Part shown: positions 1-9,829 of the stretch, piece by piece | How positions within the stretch are numbered: position 1 is the stretch's first letter | Layout: each line of letters begins with the position of its first letter | Origin: Paragorgia papillata | Taxonomy: Eukaryota; Cnidaria; Anthozoa; Scleralcyonacea; Coralliidae | NCBI GenBank assembly: GCA_035771165.1 | Contig: JAWNZC010000111.1 | Location: 558,001 to 622,000 of the forward strand | DNA length: 64,000 bases | Reading direction: 5' to 3' | Position numbers and translations under genes: made by a program | Notes under the pieces: generated by a model | Told to the model about the DNA's origin: nothing | Databases searched by the model: none | Seen by the model: the letters and a program-made list of their open reading frames with translations, nothing else

Positions 1-152
1 AATAATGTATATGTATATGTATATGTATACAAAGTATAAAGTATAGTTTTACCTTAAAGTCTTCGCTACCAGAGGTTTCACCCTAAACGGGATCATCAGT
101 CGCCTGATGATGTATTGAGCACTCTCTAACATTTCGTGAACCATAACTCACT

Positions 153-189
<37 letters not shown>

Positions 190-191
190 AT
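1..191 (-). repeat. Penelope-family 3' tail fragment flanked by (TATATG)n microsatellite
   Basis: Positions 30-115 match, on the minus strand, the 3' tail of the second Penelope-like element (compare 7928-8002), including the segment reading CTTCGCTACCAGAGG. Simple TATATG repeats lie on both sides (about 5-28 and 152-190). Only the non-coding tail is present. Confidence 0.7.
63..104 (-). ncRNA. Hammerhead ribozyme core, degenerate copy
   Basis: Read on the minus strand it has CTGATGA, a CCC/GGG stem II with a five-base loop, then GAAAC and a short ACC/GGT stem III ending GTA, the order of a type I hammerhead. The stem I strand next to CTGATGA mismatches at its first pair, unlike the copy at 7966-8006, so this copy may be inactive. 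Hammerheads in Penelope-like elements are established knowledge. Confidence 0.55.
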
Positions 192-1019
192 TATAGCTAC
201 ATAGCTACAGTATAACTGTATAAGCCAGACTTATGGCTATACTGCACTGTAACTATAATATATAGTCTGGGAAAGTCGTAGGTCATACGTATTAAAGCAT
301 CAAAAATGCATAATTACTAAAATATATAAAATAGACAACAGAAATACGGGAATATGTAGACTGTAGAACGAGATCATTACAATTCTTCGACTTTTCATAT
401 AAAAAATGCATCGATCAGTCGACGAAGTCCAAAAATCTTTGAAATACATCACAAAAGCTATTGACATGGTAATCAGATTGGCAGTGGTAACCGAACCGTG
501 AAATTCGTGAATTAGCATTCTTCTATATATATTAAATCATTTCAAAAGTTTATAAATATTAAAGTCAATCTACCAGTCAGTATTTTTCGTAAGCAAACGT
601 TATTAATATAATTATGTAGAACGCGAATTCAAATTTCAAACTCACCTATTTTAAGAAGATAAATAGAGCAAATGTACCAAAGTCCACAAAATTAGCATGC
701 TGGAATGGCTGCGTTCGATATCCTGAGTCCGCGCTCCTTGTGGCATAATCAGAATTGAACCCAGGCCTTTTGAAGTAAACCAATCGCGCACAATCGGTTT
801 ACATGTACTCATGTAGGTGCAATGGTGCATGGTCATGATTTGCATAACGCTAAGCTTAAAATGAAAAATGTCAGGCTACTCTGTTGTGCTCTTTATATCT
901 TCCGGTAATTAAGACTAAGCGTGGAAAAACTGGTTACCGCGGGTACGTGTATCTGTATTGTGTGCATTTCTGGTTTCCTCTGGACCCTGGTTCTAGTTCT
1001 AGTAATCTAGTGTATAAAC
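192..1019. other. No gene recognised
   Basis: AT-rich sequence with only short open frames on both strands, none resembling a known family. I see no convincing RNA gene or repeat structure here. Confidence 0.5.
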
Positions 1020-1088
1020 CCAATTTTTTTTCGTGCAAAGGGGGGGGGAGCCGCGGCTCCCACAGCTCACCCCCTGGCTACGCCACTG
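1020..1088. mobile_element. Terminal remnant of a DNA transposon (hAT-type end suspected)
   Basis: The stretch ends in CCCCTGGCTACGCCACTG exactly where Penelope 3' sequence begins at 1089. Read on the other strand it starts CAGTGGCGTAGCCAGGGG, a terminal inverted repeat type common in invertebrate hAT elements. It also holds a GGAGCCGCGGCTCC palindrome. No partner end or transposase is visible nearby, so this is a fragment call. Confidence 0.4.
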
Positions 1089-1302
1089 TACCGAAGTGGA
1101 AATCGCAAGTGCAATTTATGCTTGCAAGAGGAATTATGCATTTTAAAGGCTCAAAAGGGAACACTTTTGAACAAAAGATCAGAACTGTTTGCCAAATGTC
1201 GTTATGAAAACAAGTTTTATGCATCTAATTTTAAACCTAAATGACTTTATTATGGACATTTTAGTATGAACATTTTAGTATGCACATTTTAGTATTTTTA
1301 TT

Positions 1303-1350
1303 AGTCTGATGATCGCCAGCGAAGCCTGAGCGTGAAACTCGAGTAGCAAT
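1303..1350 (+). ncRNA. Hammerhead ribozyme in the upstream pseudo-LTR
   Basis: CTGATGA at 1306-1312 is followed by a CGC/GCG stem II with a long loop, then GAAAC and an AC/GT stem III with loop TCGA, giving predicted cleavage after GTA at 1345. Stem II covaries with the CCC/GGG stem of the second Penelope family (7966-8006), which supports a selected RNA fold. Stem I is weak in this copy. Confidence 0.65.
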
Positions 1351-1496
1351 TTTTAATTTTTTTTAACCGTCTTAGTATTTATATGAACACTCTACAGTTC
1401 TGTATTGAGGACTGTACGGCTTCCGTGTCGCAAACCTGACGTATATTACCGCTCCTGTACAAAGTTGAGCACTCTTCGAACACAACCAGATTCAAG

Positions 1497-2972
1497 ATGG
1501 AAAAGTTGAATTTCAATTACTCTATGAAGAACATCCCACTTCCTTCCAAACAGCAATATCGTGCAAAACTCTTAAACAGCGTCGAAAGTGTTGTTGCCCG
1601 TATGAGGTGGAAGGCTCATTTCTTTTTAAATCCTAATCCTGACGTTCAACATAACAAGCAGTTTCAGATAAAGTCCAAGTATGCCCCTCCAATCGTGACT
1701 GAGCTAAGACATTTTGAAGACGACCTATTTAGAATGGTAGAAACACTGAAATTTCGACCCGTACGCAGCGATTTCCTCGACAACCTCCAAGAGGATATAA
1801 AACGTATAAATTCTAATGACAAAGTATTTGTTCCTGCAGACAAGACCAGAAATGTATAAGTACTATGAGAAGCTCCTGCGTGAAAATATCACAAAAAGTT
1901 ACAAGCAGTCCGATGATAATACCGTCAATTACATTAATGGCGAGTTAAAATGTATTTCAACCAAGCTGGGAATCAGTGGAAAGATAGAAACCATGGCTAC
2001 AAAGCAAGCATACATCACAATGAAAGATGATAAAGAAATTTTTTTAAATAAGCCATCATGCAGATTAATAAATCCAGCCAAAAGCAATTTAGGAATTGTG
2101 AGTAAACAGATCTTGGATAAAATCAACGCCAACGTTAGAGCAAACGCATCTGTGCATCAATGGAGAAATACTGACACCGTAATTGAATGGTTCAACAACC
2201 TTACTAACAAACAATCATATACATTCGTAGTGCTCGACATTGTCGACTTTTATCCGTCGATCTCTGAAACCCTCTTGAAAAACGCCCTCGACTTTATGCA
2301 AAGATCTCAGAACAGGACATTGAAGTCATCATGCACGCCAGAAAAGCCCTGTTATTTGACGGCGAACAACCTAGGTCTAAGAAGGACAACGGTACGCTTT
2401 TCGACGTGACTATGGGAAGTTACGATGGGGCAGAGGTGTGTGAGCTGGTTGGTCTGTATGCCCTTTACAAGTTAAAGAACAAGTTCAACAATGAAAATAT
2501 CGGACTGTGCAGGGATGACGGACTGGCAACATTTAGAAATATGGGCAATCGAACAGCATAAAAAAATCATGAAGAAATTTATTGAATGCTTCAGTGAACT
2601 GGGATTAAAAATAACAATTGAATCGAATATGAAAATAGTTAATTTCTTGGATGTCAATTTAAATGTCAACAACGGAAAAGATTCTCCATACCGCAAACCA
2701 GATAACCCACCTCTCTTCATTAATGTGCAATCAAATCACCCACCCTCGATCATCAAGCAGTTACCCCAGGCAATCAGCAACAGGGTTTCACAACGATCTA
2801 GTGGCGTCGAGGAATTTTCAAATGCTGCGCCTGCATACAACGAGGCCCTACGAACTAGCGGATTTACAAAAAGTGTGGAATTTTTAAGCACTCGTAACGA
2901 GATCTCGACGCAACGTAAAGGAAACCGAGGAAGGAAAATTTTGTGGTTTAATCCACCATACAGTATAAACGT
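1497..2972 (+). pseudogene. Penelope-like reverse transcriptase, N-terminal and core part
   Basis: The reading frame starts at the ATG at 1497 and shifts near 1853, 2310 and 2550. Together the pieces show a PADKTRN segment, a motif A (LDIVDFYPSI), a motif B-like GSYDGAEV and a catalytic CRDDG in the place of YRDDG, then the FLDV and SNHPP segments typical of Penelope RTs. The hAT transposon enters the frame at 2972/2973, and the frame resumes after 6580. The enzyme would copy RNA into DNA at a nicked target. The shifts and the insertion make this copy non-functional. Confidence 0.85.
2965..2972 (+). repeat. 8-bp target-site duplication, left copy (ATAAACGT)
   Basis: ATAAACGT at 2965-2972 directly precedes the left inverted repeat of the hAT element and recurs at 6580-6587 directly after the right one. 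An exact 8-bp duplication is the hAT signature. Confidence 0.9.
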
Positions 2973-3296
2973 TAGGGCGTTGCAGGTTTACACCACCATC
3001 ACCAATTTGTTCAATCCCTTGCCAAAAGTTGCAATATAGTCCAACTAGAACACCCACAAAATTTGGGGCCGATTGGCCAACCCTAAAGGGTCCTTCACCC
3101 CATATTTATGATTTCCGGGTACGCGCAGGAAGTATTGTTTCCCAAATACTCATATCTTGGCTTAGGAATGATCTAGAGACCTGGTTATAGGCTTAAAATG
3201 TTCGCAATTGTCGACTTTATATTGGCTTGTATAACAACTCTAAGCTCTAGGAGGCTTAGTTTTTATGTTATTTGCAAAAAACTGTATTTTGAGCCA
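2973..3296 (+). repeat. Left terminal inverted repeat of the hAT element
   Basis: Matches the inverse of 6256-6579 nearly base for base; similarity stops at GAGCCA on both sides. At about 324 bp it is very long for hAT, whose repeats are usually 10-30 bp. Confidence 0.9.
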
Positions 3297-3755
3297 ATAT
3301 AAAATTTGGCGGCTACAAAATTTGGATCACAGGTAGAGTTCTTGCCATAACATATTACATACTACATGTGAAGTCAGTTATTTCCATTGAACCATGCTGA
3401 CTTCCAGTTGGCTATGGGTTCCTGTGCCCTTGGCTGACGTTGCTAGGCAACGGGAACGTAGTCGGAACGTTTTCAGTTTTTTCCTTTCAGCGAACAGTTA
3501 CAGGACCAACAAACGATTATTTCACCTTTTTTGTGCCTTTTTGTATATAGTTTGGTTCGATGAGAGTATAGACGTGAGTAGTAACTCGCCTTCATTATTG
3601 TTTGTCCTTGAATAGAAGACTTAGTTGTTAGTGTGTCATATATCACTGAACACCAAAACAATACAAGATGTGGCCTGAACGATTTCTGCTCTTTTTTTTG
3701 GTTTGTTAGTGTATATTCGGTTTTGAAAGTACTGGTCAACTTGCTTTTGTTCGAA

Positions 3756-6184
3756 ATGGATCTAAGAAAGAAGTTCTGGCTCCTTGACGATTATGCTGAT
3801 ACGCCTGGTCCATTCCTCGGGTCAAAACCTCCAACTGTAAATGCTGTATTTCGCAAATTTAAGGGGAATCATAACGTTCTCCAGGCTGATTCCAACGGAA
3901 CATCTTCGCTCAGGAATGCCTACAAACAAACAGCAGAACAAGTTATTGAATGGTGGGTGTGGACTCATATTGCTATGAAAACATTGAAGAACATTATTTC
4001 GATGATTGAGAAGCTAAATAATAACTGGAAGACGCTTTATTTTCAAAGAAAGAAGATTACTGTACAGCAGCAGACGAAAAGAGATGCTTTCCTGGAAGAA
4101 CTCAATAAAACATTTTGGGCAGTGAGTCCTGACTATGAGAAGATACTTGAAGACAGTACTGATCCCAAAAAAGTAGAAGACAGGCAGTTTCTCGAGAACA
4201 TGAGGACAACCCGTGACGGGAGTGTTGGCCGCCTAGATGCTGAATATCAACGAAGACTGACGAGGAAAGCCGAAAGGGAAACAGCAGCGAAACAGCTTGG
4301 ACCATCTCACAGTCATGCTGAGGTTATCGAACCGGAGGACCCCAATCCAGTAGAGACTGAACCAGAAGATCCAAATGATACTGAATACAGTCCCATTCCA
4401 ACGAGATCGCGAGAATCTCGAGCTGGTAAGCCTTCACCATTCTCCCCAGGTGTTTGTGTAGTAGCAGACAAGCACAAGATCTCGTCAAGAGGTTTGACTG
4501 AGCTTTTTGGAGTCGCTCACAAGGACAAAGGTGGGATCTAGATGAGATTACTCTTTCTGCAGCTACAGCAAAACGAAGGAGAGATAAACTAGAACGGAAG
4601 CTGGGACTAAATTCCTGAAAAGCAACTTGGAAAAGCTAACTGGAGGTTGTACTCTGCACTGGGACGGGAAACATCTCAAGAGCTTGACACACATCGGTAA
4701 ATCAGAGGAGAGGGTGGCTATACTTCTAGAGCAGGAGGGCGATGAGGTTTTGCTTGGTAAGTCTAGTTTATTGGTAGCCTATTTTTGTACAGCTTTTTTA
4801 TCATATTTCAATAAGTCAAATCAATAACAACTTATAAACAATAATTCGTTTTTCTGATTATATAATTTAACGTGTTTCAGGAATCCCACCAGTTGCCGGC
4901 GGTGATGCTGAATCTATTACCAACATGATCGTGGATACCCTCAAGAAGCTGAACATCGATAATACGATGATCATTGGGCTGGTATTCGACACCACTAGTA
5001 CAAACTCAGGACACATCATAGGAATACTTGTTAGAGTCGAGGAGATTTTCGGTCGCAAGTTGCTCCAACTAACCTGCCGACATCATGTTGCTGAGCTGGT
5101 GTGTGGTGCTGCTTGCAGATGCATCTATGGACCCACAGAGTCACCAAACAAAAGCTGCTTCGTTGCTCTTGCAGCTGTTTGGTCCACAGTTAATACTTCC
5201 ATCTACTCACTTCCAAGTATCAAAGGGAGATTTCTAACAGGACTTCAAGCCCCAACAGTTGAGTTTCTCAGTGACCTACTTAAACAGCAGTTTGTTAGGG
5301 AGAATTACAAGGAAATGGCACAGCTGTCACTGTTATATCTTGGTGGTACTGTTGGACATGGGGAGAAGGCTATCAACATCTATGCCCCAGGGGCACACCA
5401 TCATGCGAGATGGATGGCTGCAATAATCTACACCCTTAAGATAGCCCTCTTCAAAGAGCAGCTAACTGATGTCTTTGATTTGGATACTCTCGAGATGATA
5501 GAATCCTTAGGTGTCTTCCTTGTTCTGTTTTATGTGCGGTATTGGTTCAACTGTCCTAATTCCGCTGCAGCACCTGCTCTACACTTGGACCTGCTAAAGC
5601 TTTTTGAGAGAGCATCCAAAGCAGTTAAGGACACCCAAATGCTTGAGCTTATCAATGCACCCCAGCAAAAACTCCAAGCACATTTGTGGTATCTGAGTGA
5701 GCAGGTGGCTATACTAGCCTTGTTCAGCGACACCACGTACAGGAAAGACAAGGCTGAGATGGTGAAGGAGCTTGTCCGGTATAAAGGGAAGACACCATCA
5801 CCCTCACAGGATATGCCAACCACTAAGAAGTTCAGTTCAGTACGACTGAAAAGTTTTGTGGGTCCTGATTCCTGGACGTTTTTTGGACTTTGTGGTATAG
5901 AGCCAACATTCCTCTCTAAACCGGTGTCACAATGGTCAGCAGATGAGACGTTCATCAAGCTGTCGGCTCTGACCAGTTCAATCAAGGTAATTAACGACTC
6001 AGCAGAGAGAGCCCTTGGCATGCTAACCGATTATCATCTTGATAGAATCACCAGATCCGAGGAACAACGGCAGCATTTGCTCCAAGTTGTCAAGGGGATA
6101 AGAGCACGTCAGAAGGCTTTGCTGAAGAATGGAAGAGGAGAGCAATGTACAAAGAAGATGATAAATGCAATGAGTTACTCTTAG
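3756..6184 (+). pseudogene. hAT transposase with one intron, frameshifted
   Basis: ATG at 3756 starts a charged N-terminal region that runs to a stop at 4541. The frame then shifts to about 4614 and again to join a frame containing TGGCTLHWDGK. A GTAAGT donor at 4757 and a TTTCAG acceptor ending at 4880 define a 124-bp phase-1 intron, after which the frame continues to 6184. Visible catalytic features are an aspartate in VFDTTSTNSG, the CxxH-type CRHH in LTCRHHVAEL and an SAERAL segment near the C-terminus carrying the expected glutamate, the hAT D-CxxH-E layout. No BED finger is seen. Two frame breaks in the first exon suggest the copy is inactive. Confidence 0.8.
4757..4880 (+). other. Spliceosomal intron of the hAT transposase
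   Basis: GTAAGT at the 5' end, T-rich tract and TTTCAG at the 3' end. Removing it joins LLG to IPPVAGGD in frame. A canonical intron supports a eukaryotic nuclear host. Confidence 0.8.
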
Positions 6185-6255
6185 TTGTTGATCTATACCT
6201 TGAGACTTAGTTTTTAAATTGTTGTTTTATTGACTGTTTCCATTGGCCGCAAACT

Positions 6256-6579
6256 GGCTCAAAATACAGTTTTTTGCAAATAACATAAAAACTAAGCCTC
6301 CTAGAGCTTAGAGTTGTTATACAAGCCAATATAAAGTCGACAATTGCGAACATTTTAAGCCTATAACCAGGTCTCTAGATCATTCCTAAACCAAGATATG
6401 AGTATTTGGGAAGCATTACTTCCTGCGCGTACCTGGAAATCATAAATATGGGGTGAAGGACCCTTTAGGGTTGGCCAATCGGCCCCAAATTTTGTGGGTG
6501 TTCTAGTTGGACTATATTGCAACTTTTGGCAAGGGATTGAAAAAATTGGTGATGGTGGTGTAAACCTGCAACGCCCTAA
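6256..6579 (-). repeat. Right terminal inverted repeat of the hAT element
   Basis: Inverse of 2973-3296 with a few substitutions. It ends ...GCAACGCCCTA and is followed directly by the second ATAAACGT target copy at 6580-6587. Confidence 0.9.
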
Positions 6580-7157
6580 TAAACGTTCAAACAAACGTGG
6601 GCAAGTGTTTCTTACAATTATTAGAAAGGCATTTCTCAAGCGATCTTTAATCGAAACAAAGTTAAAGTCAGCTACGGGTGTATGGATAACATGGCTAGCA
6701 TAATTAATCGCATAATGTTAAGATCCTCAGTAACACAAGTCCACCCAGCAACCAAAAATCCTGCAATTGTCGGGTCGCTGCAAATTGCCCACTAGAAGGG
6801 GCCTGTTTAACAAATCAGGTTGTCTATCAAGCTGTGGTTGAAACAGAGAACAGAGAGCCGAAGGTGTACATCGGAATGACCGAACACGAATTTAAAACTC
6901 GGTTCAACAATCATAAGCACTCTTTTTCAAATAGCAAACATCGATCTAGCACCGCATTGTCCAAGTACGTCTGGGACGTGAAAGATGAAAACATGCAGTA
7001 TGAAATAAAGTGGTCTGTCTTGAAGCGTGCAAAATCTTACCGAAGTGGAAATCGCAAGTGCAATTTTATGCTTGCAAGAGAAATTATGCATTTTAAATGC
7101 TCAAAAGGGAACACTTTTGAACAAAAGATCAGAACTGTTTGCCAAATGGCGTCATGA
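6580..7157 (+). pseudogene. Penelope-like C-terminal part with GIY-YIG endonuclease
   Basis: Continues the interrupted reverse transcriptase. After several stops and shifts (6580-6830) the frame opens again at about 6834 and shows VYIGMTEHEFKTRF followed by an NNHKHSF segment, the GIY-YIG nicking domain of endonuclease-bearing Penelope elements. A cysteine pair upstream (SCNC...NCPL) matches the CCHH linker seen in the same position of the second copy. The product would nick target DNA to prime reverse transcription. Confidence 0.8.
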
Positions 7158-7252
7158 AAACAAGTTCTATGCATCTAATTTTAAACCTAAATGACTTTAT
7201 TATGCACATTTTAGTATGAACATTTTAGTATGCACATTTTAGTATTTTTATT

Positions 7253-7290
7253 AGTCTGATGATCGCCAGCAAAGCCTGAGCGTGAAACTC
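7253..7290 (+). ncRNA. Hammerhead ribozyme in the downstream pseudo-LTR
   Basis: Near-identical to 1303-1350: CTGATGA at 7256-7262, CGC/GCG stem II, GAAAC, AC/GT stem III and predicted cleavage after 7285. Two copies about 5.95 kb apart flank the element, as expected if the ribozyme releases unit-length RNA from tandem copies. Confidence 0.65.
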
Positions 7291-7326
7291 GAGTAGCAGT
7301 TTTTAATTTTTTTAACCGTCTTATTA

Positions 7327-7370
7327 TTTATATATATATATGATATATATATATATGATATATATATATA

Positions 7371-7455
<85 letters not shown>
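7327..7455. repeat. (TA)n microsatellite with TATATGA interruptions
   Basis: About 125 bp of TA dinucleotides directly after the Penelope 3' end. Open frames across it are composition artefacts. Confidence 0.95.
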
Positions 7456-7456
<1 letters not shown>

Positions 7457-7688
7457 CACTCTGAAGTTGTCATGGGTACCTATTAGCGATAATGCAACGC
7501 TCACTACCCTTGTGGAAGTTTGAGCACTCTGGGCCCATGCTATCTGAATGTACTTCACCGATTCTGTCCCACATGCGGTTGTCACCGACGATCGCATGTG
7601 TATAAGAAATTGATGAAATTCATTCAGATTGTTCCAAGCTACACTGATGGGCTGTTGTACAGCGAAACACCGTGTCTGTAGATTGAAC

Positions 7689-7691
<3 letters not shown>
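7456..7691. other. Unassigned unique sequence between two TA repeats
   Basis: Non-repetitive, moderately GC-richer than its neighbours, with no recognisable product. It contains GAGCACTCT, also seen near 117 and 1464, which may be a short Penelope 5' region relic. Confidence 0.4.
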
Positions 7692-7727
<36 letters not shown>

Positions 7728-7856
7728 ATATATGATATGATATATATGATATGGTATATATCATATGATATATATATGATATGATATGATATGATATGAT
7801 ATGATATGATATGATATGATATATGATATGATATAATATTATATATATATGATATC

Positions 7857-7928
<72 letters not shown>
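7692..7928. repeat. Compound (TA)n / (ATGAT)n microsatellite
   Basis: TA runs mixed with tandem GATAT units (about 7780-7830). It abuts the 3' tail of the minus-strand Penelope fragment at about 7930. Confidence 0.95.
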
Positions 7929-7929
<1 letters not shown>

Positions 7930-7965
7930 CATACAAAGTATGAAGTATAGTTTACCTTAAAGTCT

Positions 7966-8006
7966 TCGCTACCAGAGGTTTCACCCTAAACGGGATCATC
8001 AGGCGA
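7966..8006 (-). ncRNA. Hammerhead ribozyme, best-preserved copy
   Basis: All three stems can be drawn on the minus strand: stem I TCGC/GCGA, CTGATGA, stem II CCC/GGG with a GTTTA loop, GAAA, stem III ACC/GGT with loop TCT, and GTA before the predicted cleavage site. This fits a minimal type I hammerhead as known from Penelope-like elements. Confidence 0.75.
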
Positions 8007-9007
8007 CCGAAAAATATCGGTTAGTGGGCTGCTTAAATGCGTTGGTTGGGGCGTGGGTGTGGGCGTCGAAACGTCCGGCGCATTCCTTTGGAGCGTGGGT
8101 GTGGGCGTCGAAACGTTGCGCGCATTCCTTTGATTGTTTAGGTTGTTGATCCGAAATCTGTTTTTGTGCCGACAGGTCGAAACTATTTCTGATCTTTTGT
8201 TTAGTAAAACTTGTTTGTCTGCCTTCATGATGAAAAGTTTTTCGTCCAAACATAAATTGCATCTTTTTGATCCTCCCGTGTAAGAAATTGAGTGTTTTAG
8301 TATAGACCAGGTTATGTCGAAACTTTGTTTTTTTTCTTTTAGATTCCAAATGTATTTCGAAAGTTCCGTCTCATTTGAATACTTTTTATTCTGGAAAGAT
8401 TTAGTATGGTTACGATATCGCTCTTTAAATGTACTTGCTGTCATGCCAATGTATTGCTTAGTGATGTTCATGTTGCTTATGGAAATAGATCCCTTGTATA
8501 CTATGTTGTTTGTCATGCATTGCCCACGTAGGGGGCAATTGTCCTTAATCCTGCAATTGCAACTGCTTGTAACTATGCTTAGTGGCTTGCTTTTCCTGAT
8601 TGTGCGTGAATTATGTTTTGTGATAATAGACTTGACGTTGTTCATGCAACTATAGCTAATCTTGACTGTGTTTCTGTTGAAAAGTTTGTGAAGCTTGTGT
8701 CCTGGTGGAAAATGCTTGTCAATAAGGCTAAGAAAGTTGCGTCCTATGTTTGTTTTGACATTTTTGTTAAATGGAGGGTTAAACCAGATGATACTGCGGT
8801 GTCTATTTCTGCGTGTTTCCTGTGGTGCTTCTTGTGTGTAGTTTAGCTCATGGTTGAAATTGCTGCGCCTTAATGCATTTTGGTAAATTGGTGCGGTTTC
8901 ATGGAATGTCCGCTCGTCAGACGAGAGGAGGGAAATGCGCTTGTTGATTGATGTAGGTAGCTGTTTTAAAATGCTTGGTGGGTGGTTTGATTGCTTGTTT
9001 ATGTATA
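7986..9007 (-). pseudogene. Penelope-like ORF fragment: RT thumb region plus GIY-YIG domain
   Basis: An open frame of about 340 codons without an ATG of its own; an apparent extension to 9056 comes from the neighbouring transposon end. It shows QSNHPPSILKQLP and WFNPPF (RT C-terminal part), a cysteine-rich linker (SCNCRIKDNCPLRGQC), the GIY-YIG segment (VYKG then QYIGMTASTFKERYRNH) and CNLCLDE. The C-terminus carries two tandem RNA(P/R)-VSTPTPT copies of about 14 residues. Missing the RT catalytic part, it cannot transpose by itself. Confidence 0.82.
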
Positions 9008-9102
9008 CCGTATTTCCTCGATTAAGCGCCCCAACTCGAATAAGCGCCCCCCTCAAATAAGCGCCCCCCTCTACATACTAGTTTAAATTACAACGCAAGT
9101 TT

Positions 9103-9576
9103 CTAGAAACAAACTTTCTTTTTTAATTGAAAATCATTCAGATTTATATCCATGTGCCTGTACGTTTCTTTCGCTCCACATGTAACTTTTAGCTCCACAT
9201 GTAACTTCTCTGCAATTCTTAAGTGTTCTGTTCTAGCGCGATACGCACCTGGAACGACTAATCCATCTTCGCGTTTCCTTGCACCAGTCACTTCTGCTGT
9301 GAGGGTATTATTGTCTCTTGACGTCAGGAAACATTTCACCAGGAAAGAAATTTCTATTGGAATATGTCCTACAAGTTTATACTCTTCTTCTCTATTGTCA
9401 ATCTTTTCTATTTTGTCTTTGAAAATTCCAATTGAATTTAAGTCGTGGAAGCGAGCTTCGGCCCGATTATCTGGCATACATAAAAGCTTCTCGCCTATTT
9501 CGGGTCGCCAGGCTTGCTTGTAAACATGATAGCCTCTTATAACACTCTCAAAACACACTTCATTGCCATTTTCCAT
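9103..9576 (-). CDS. HIRAN-like domain protein carried by the transposon
   Basis: 157 residues from the ATG at 9576. The opening (FESVIRGYHVYKQAW, GEKLLC) followed by a VGHIP segment and EVTGARK ... VPG is the pattern of HIRAN-type domains, which in HLTF-like proteins bind 3' single-stranded DNA ends. Small stand-alone HIRAN-like ORFs are, as far as I know, frequent in cnidarian genomes. Here it sits divergently from the transposase with about 250 bp between the starts, so both may share a promoter. A role at transposon ends or repair intermediates is inference. The frame is fully open although the transposase is broken. Confidence 0.6.
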   Translation of the reverse strand: MENGNEVCFESVIRGYHVYKQAWRPEIGEKLLCMPDNRAEARFHDLNSIGIFKDKIEKIDNREEEYKLVGHIPIEISFLVKCFLTSRDNNTLTAEVTGARKREDGLVVPGAYRARTEHLRIAEKLHVELKVTCGAKETYRHMDINLNDFQLKKKVCF

Positions 9577-9829
9577 TTTGGTACACCGTCAACGCGAGCC
9601 ATCTTGTCGGTCAAAAGGACAACGATTATTACCTGACACCAGCGATATATGCGATAAGAGTCTAAAATGCATGCGTTTCCGCTTGTGTTGACAGATAAAG
9701 TGATGAAACGTCAAAAATTGTTGTCACCCACTTTTTGTATTCAGGTTACATGACAAAATCCTTTTCCTGTTCAGTGTTAAAATTTACCAGCAAGTACGAA
9801 CAAAGAAAACCGAAGTTAACCTTATAAAT
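9577..9829. promoter_or_regulatory. Divergent spacer between HIRAN-like gene and transposase
   Basis: About 250 bp separating two head-to-head starts; it includes a CGAGCCATCTTG segment and CTTATAAATATGG at the transposase start. A shared promoter is inferred from geometry only. Confidence 0.35.

Larger units (their letters stand above)
2973..6579 (+). mobile_element. hAT-superfamily DNA transposon, complete with both ends
   Basis: A 3607-bp element bounded by TAGGGCGTTGCAGG and its inverse, with about 324-bp terminal inverted repeats and a perfect 8-bp target duplication. It holds one spliced transposase gene on the + strand (3756-6184), broken by frameshifts. It inserted into the Penelope reverse transcriptase frame, so it is younger than that copy. 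Confidence 0.92.
1089..7326 (+). mobile_element. Penelope-like retroelement (GIY-YIG type), split by a hAT insertion
   Basis: The 3' segment at about 1089-1377 is repeated almost exactly at 7036-7325, both ending with the same hammerhead and T-rich tail. This duplication upstream of the coding region is the pseudo-LTR (head-to-tail partial copy) arrangement typical of Penelope-like elements. Between them lies a reverse transcriptase ending in a GIY-YIG domain, interrupted at 2973-6579 by the hAT element. The coding frame has several shifts, so the element is dead. Confidence 0.85.
7935..9007 (-). mobile_element. Second Penelope-like element, 5'-truncated
   Basis: On the minus strand it runs from the RT SNHPPSI segment through the GIY-YIG domain to a 3' tail with a hammerhead. 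Its 5' part is replaced by the pogo-like element at 9008. The family differs clearly from the + strand copy at 1089-7326 although the layout is the same. Confidence 0.85.

Noticed and set aside
7328..7936. Ile-Tyr repeat open frames across TA microsatellites
   Set aside because: Pure dinucleotide composition artefacts.
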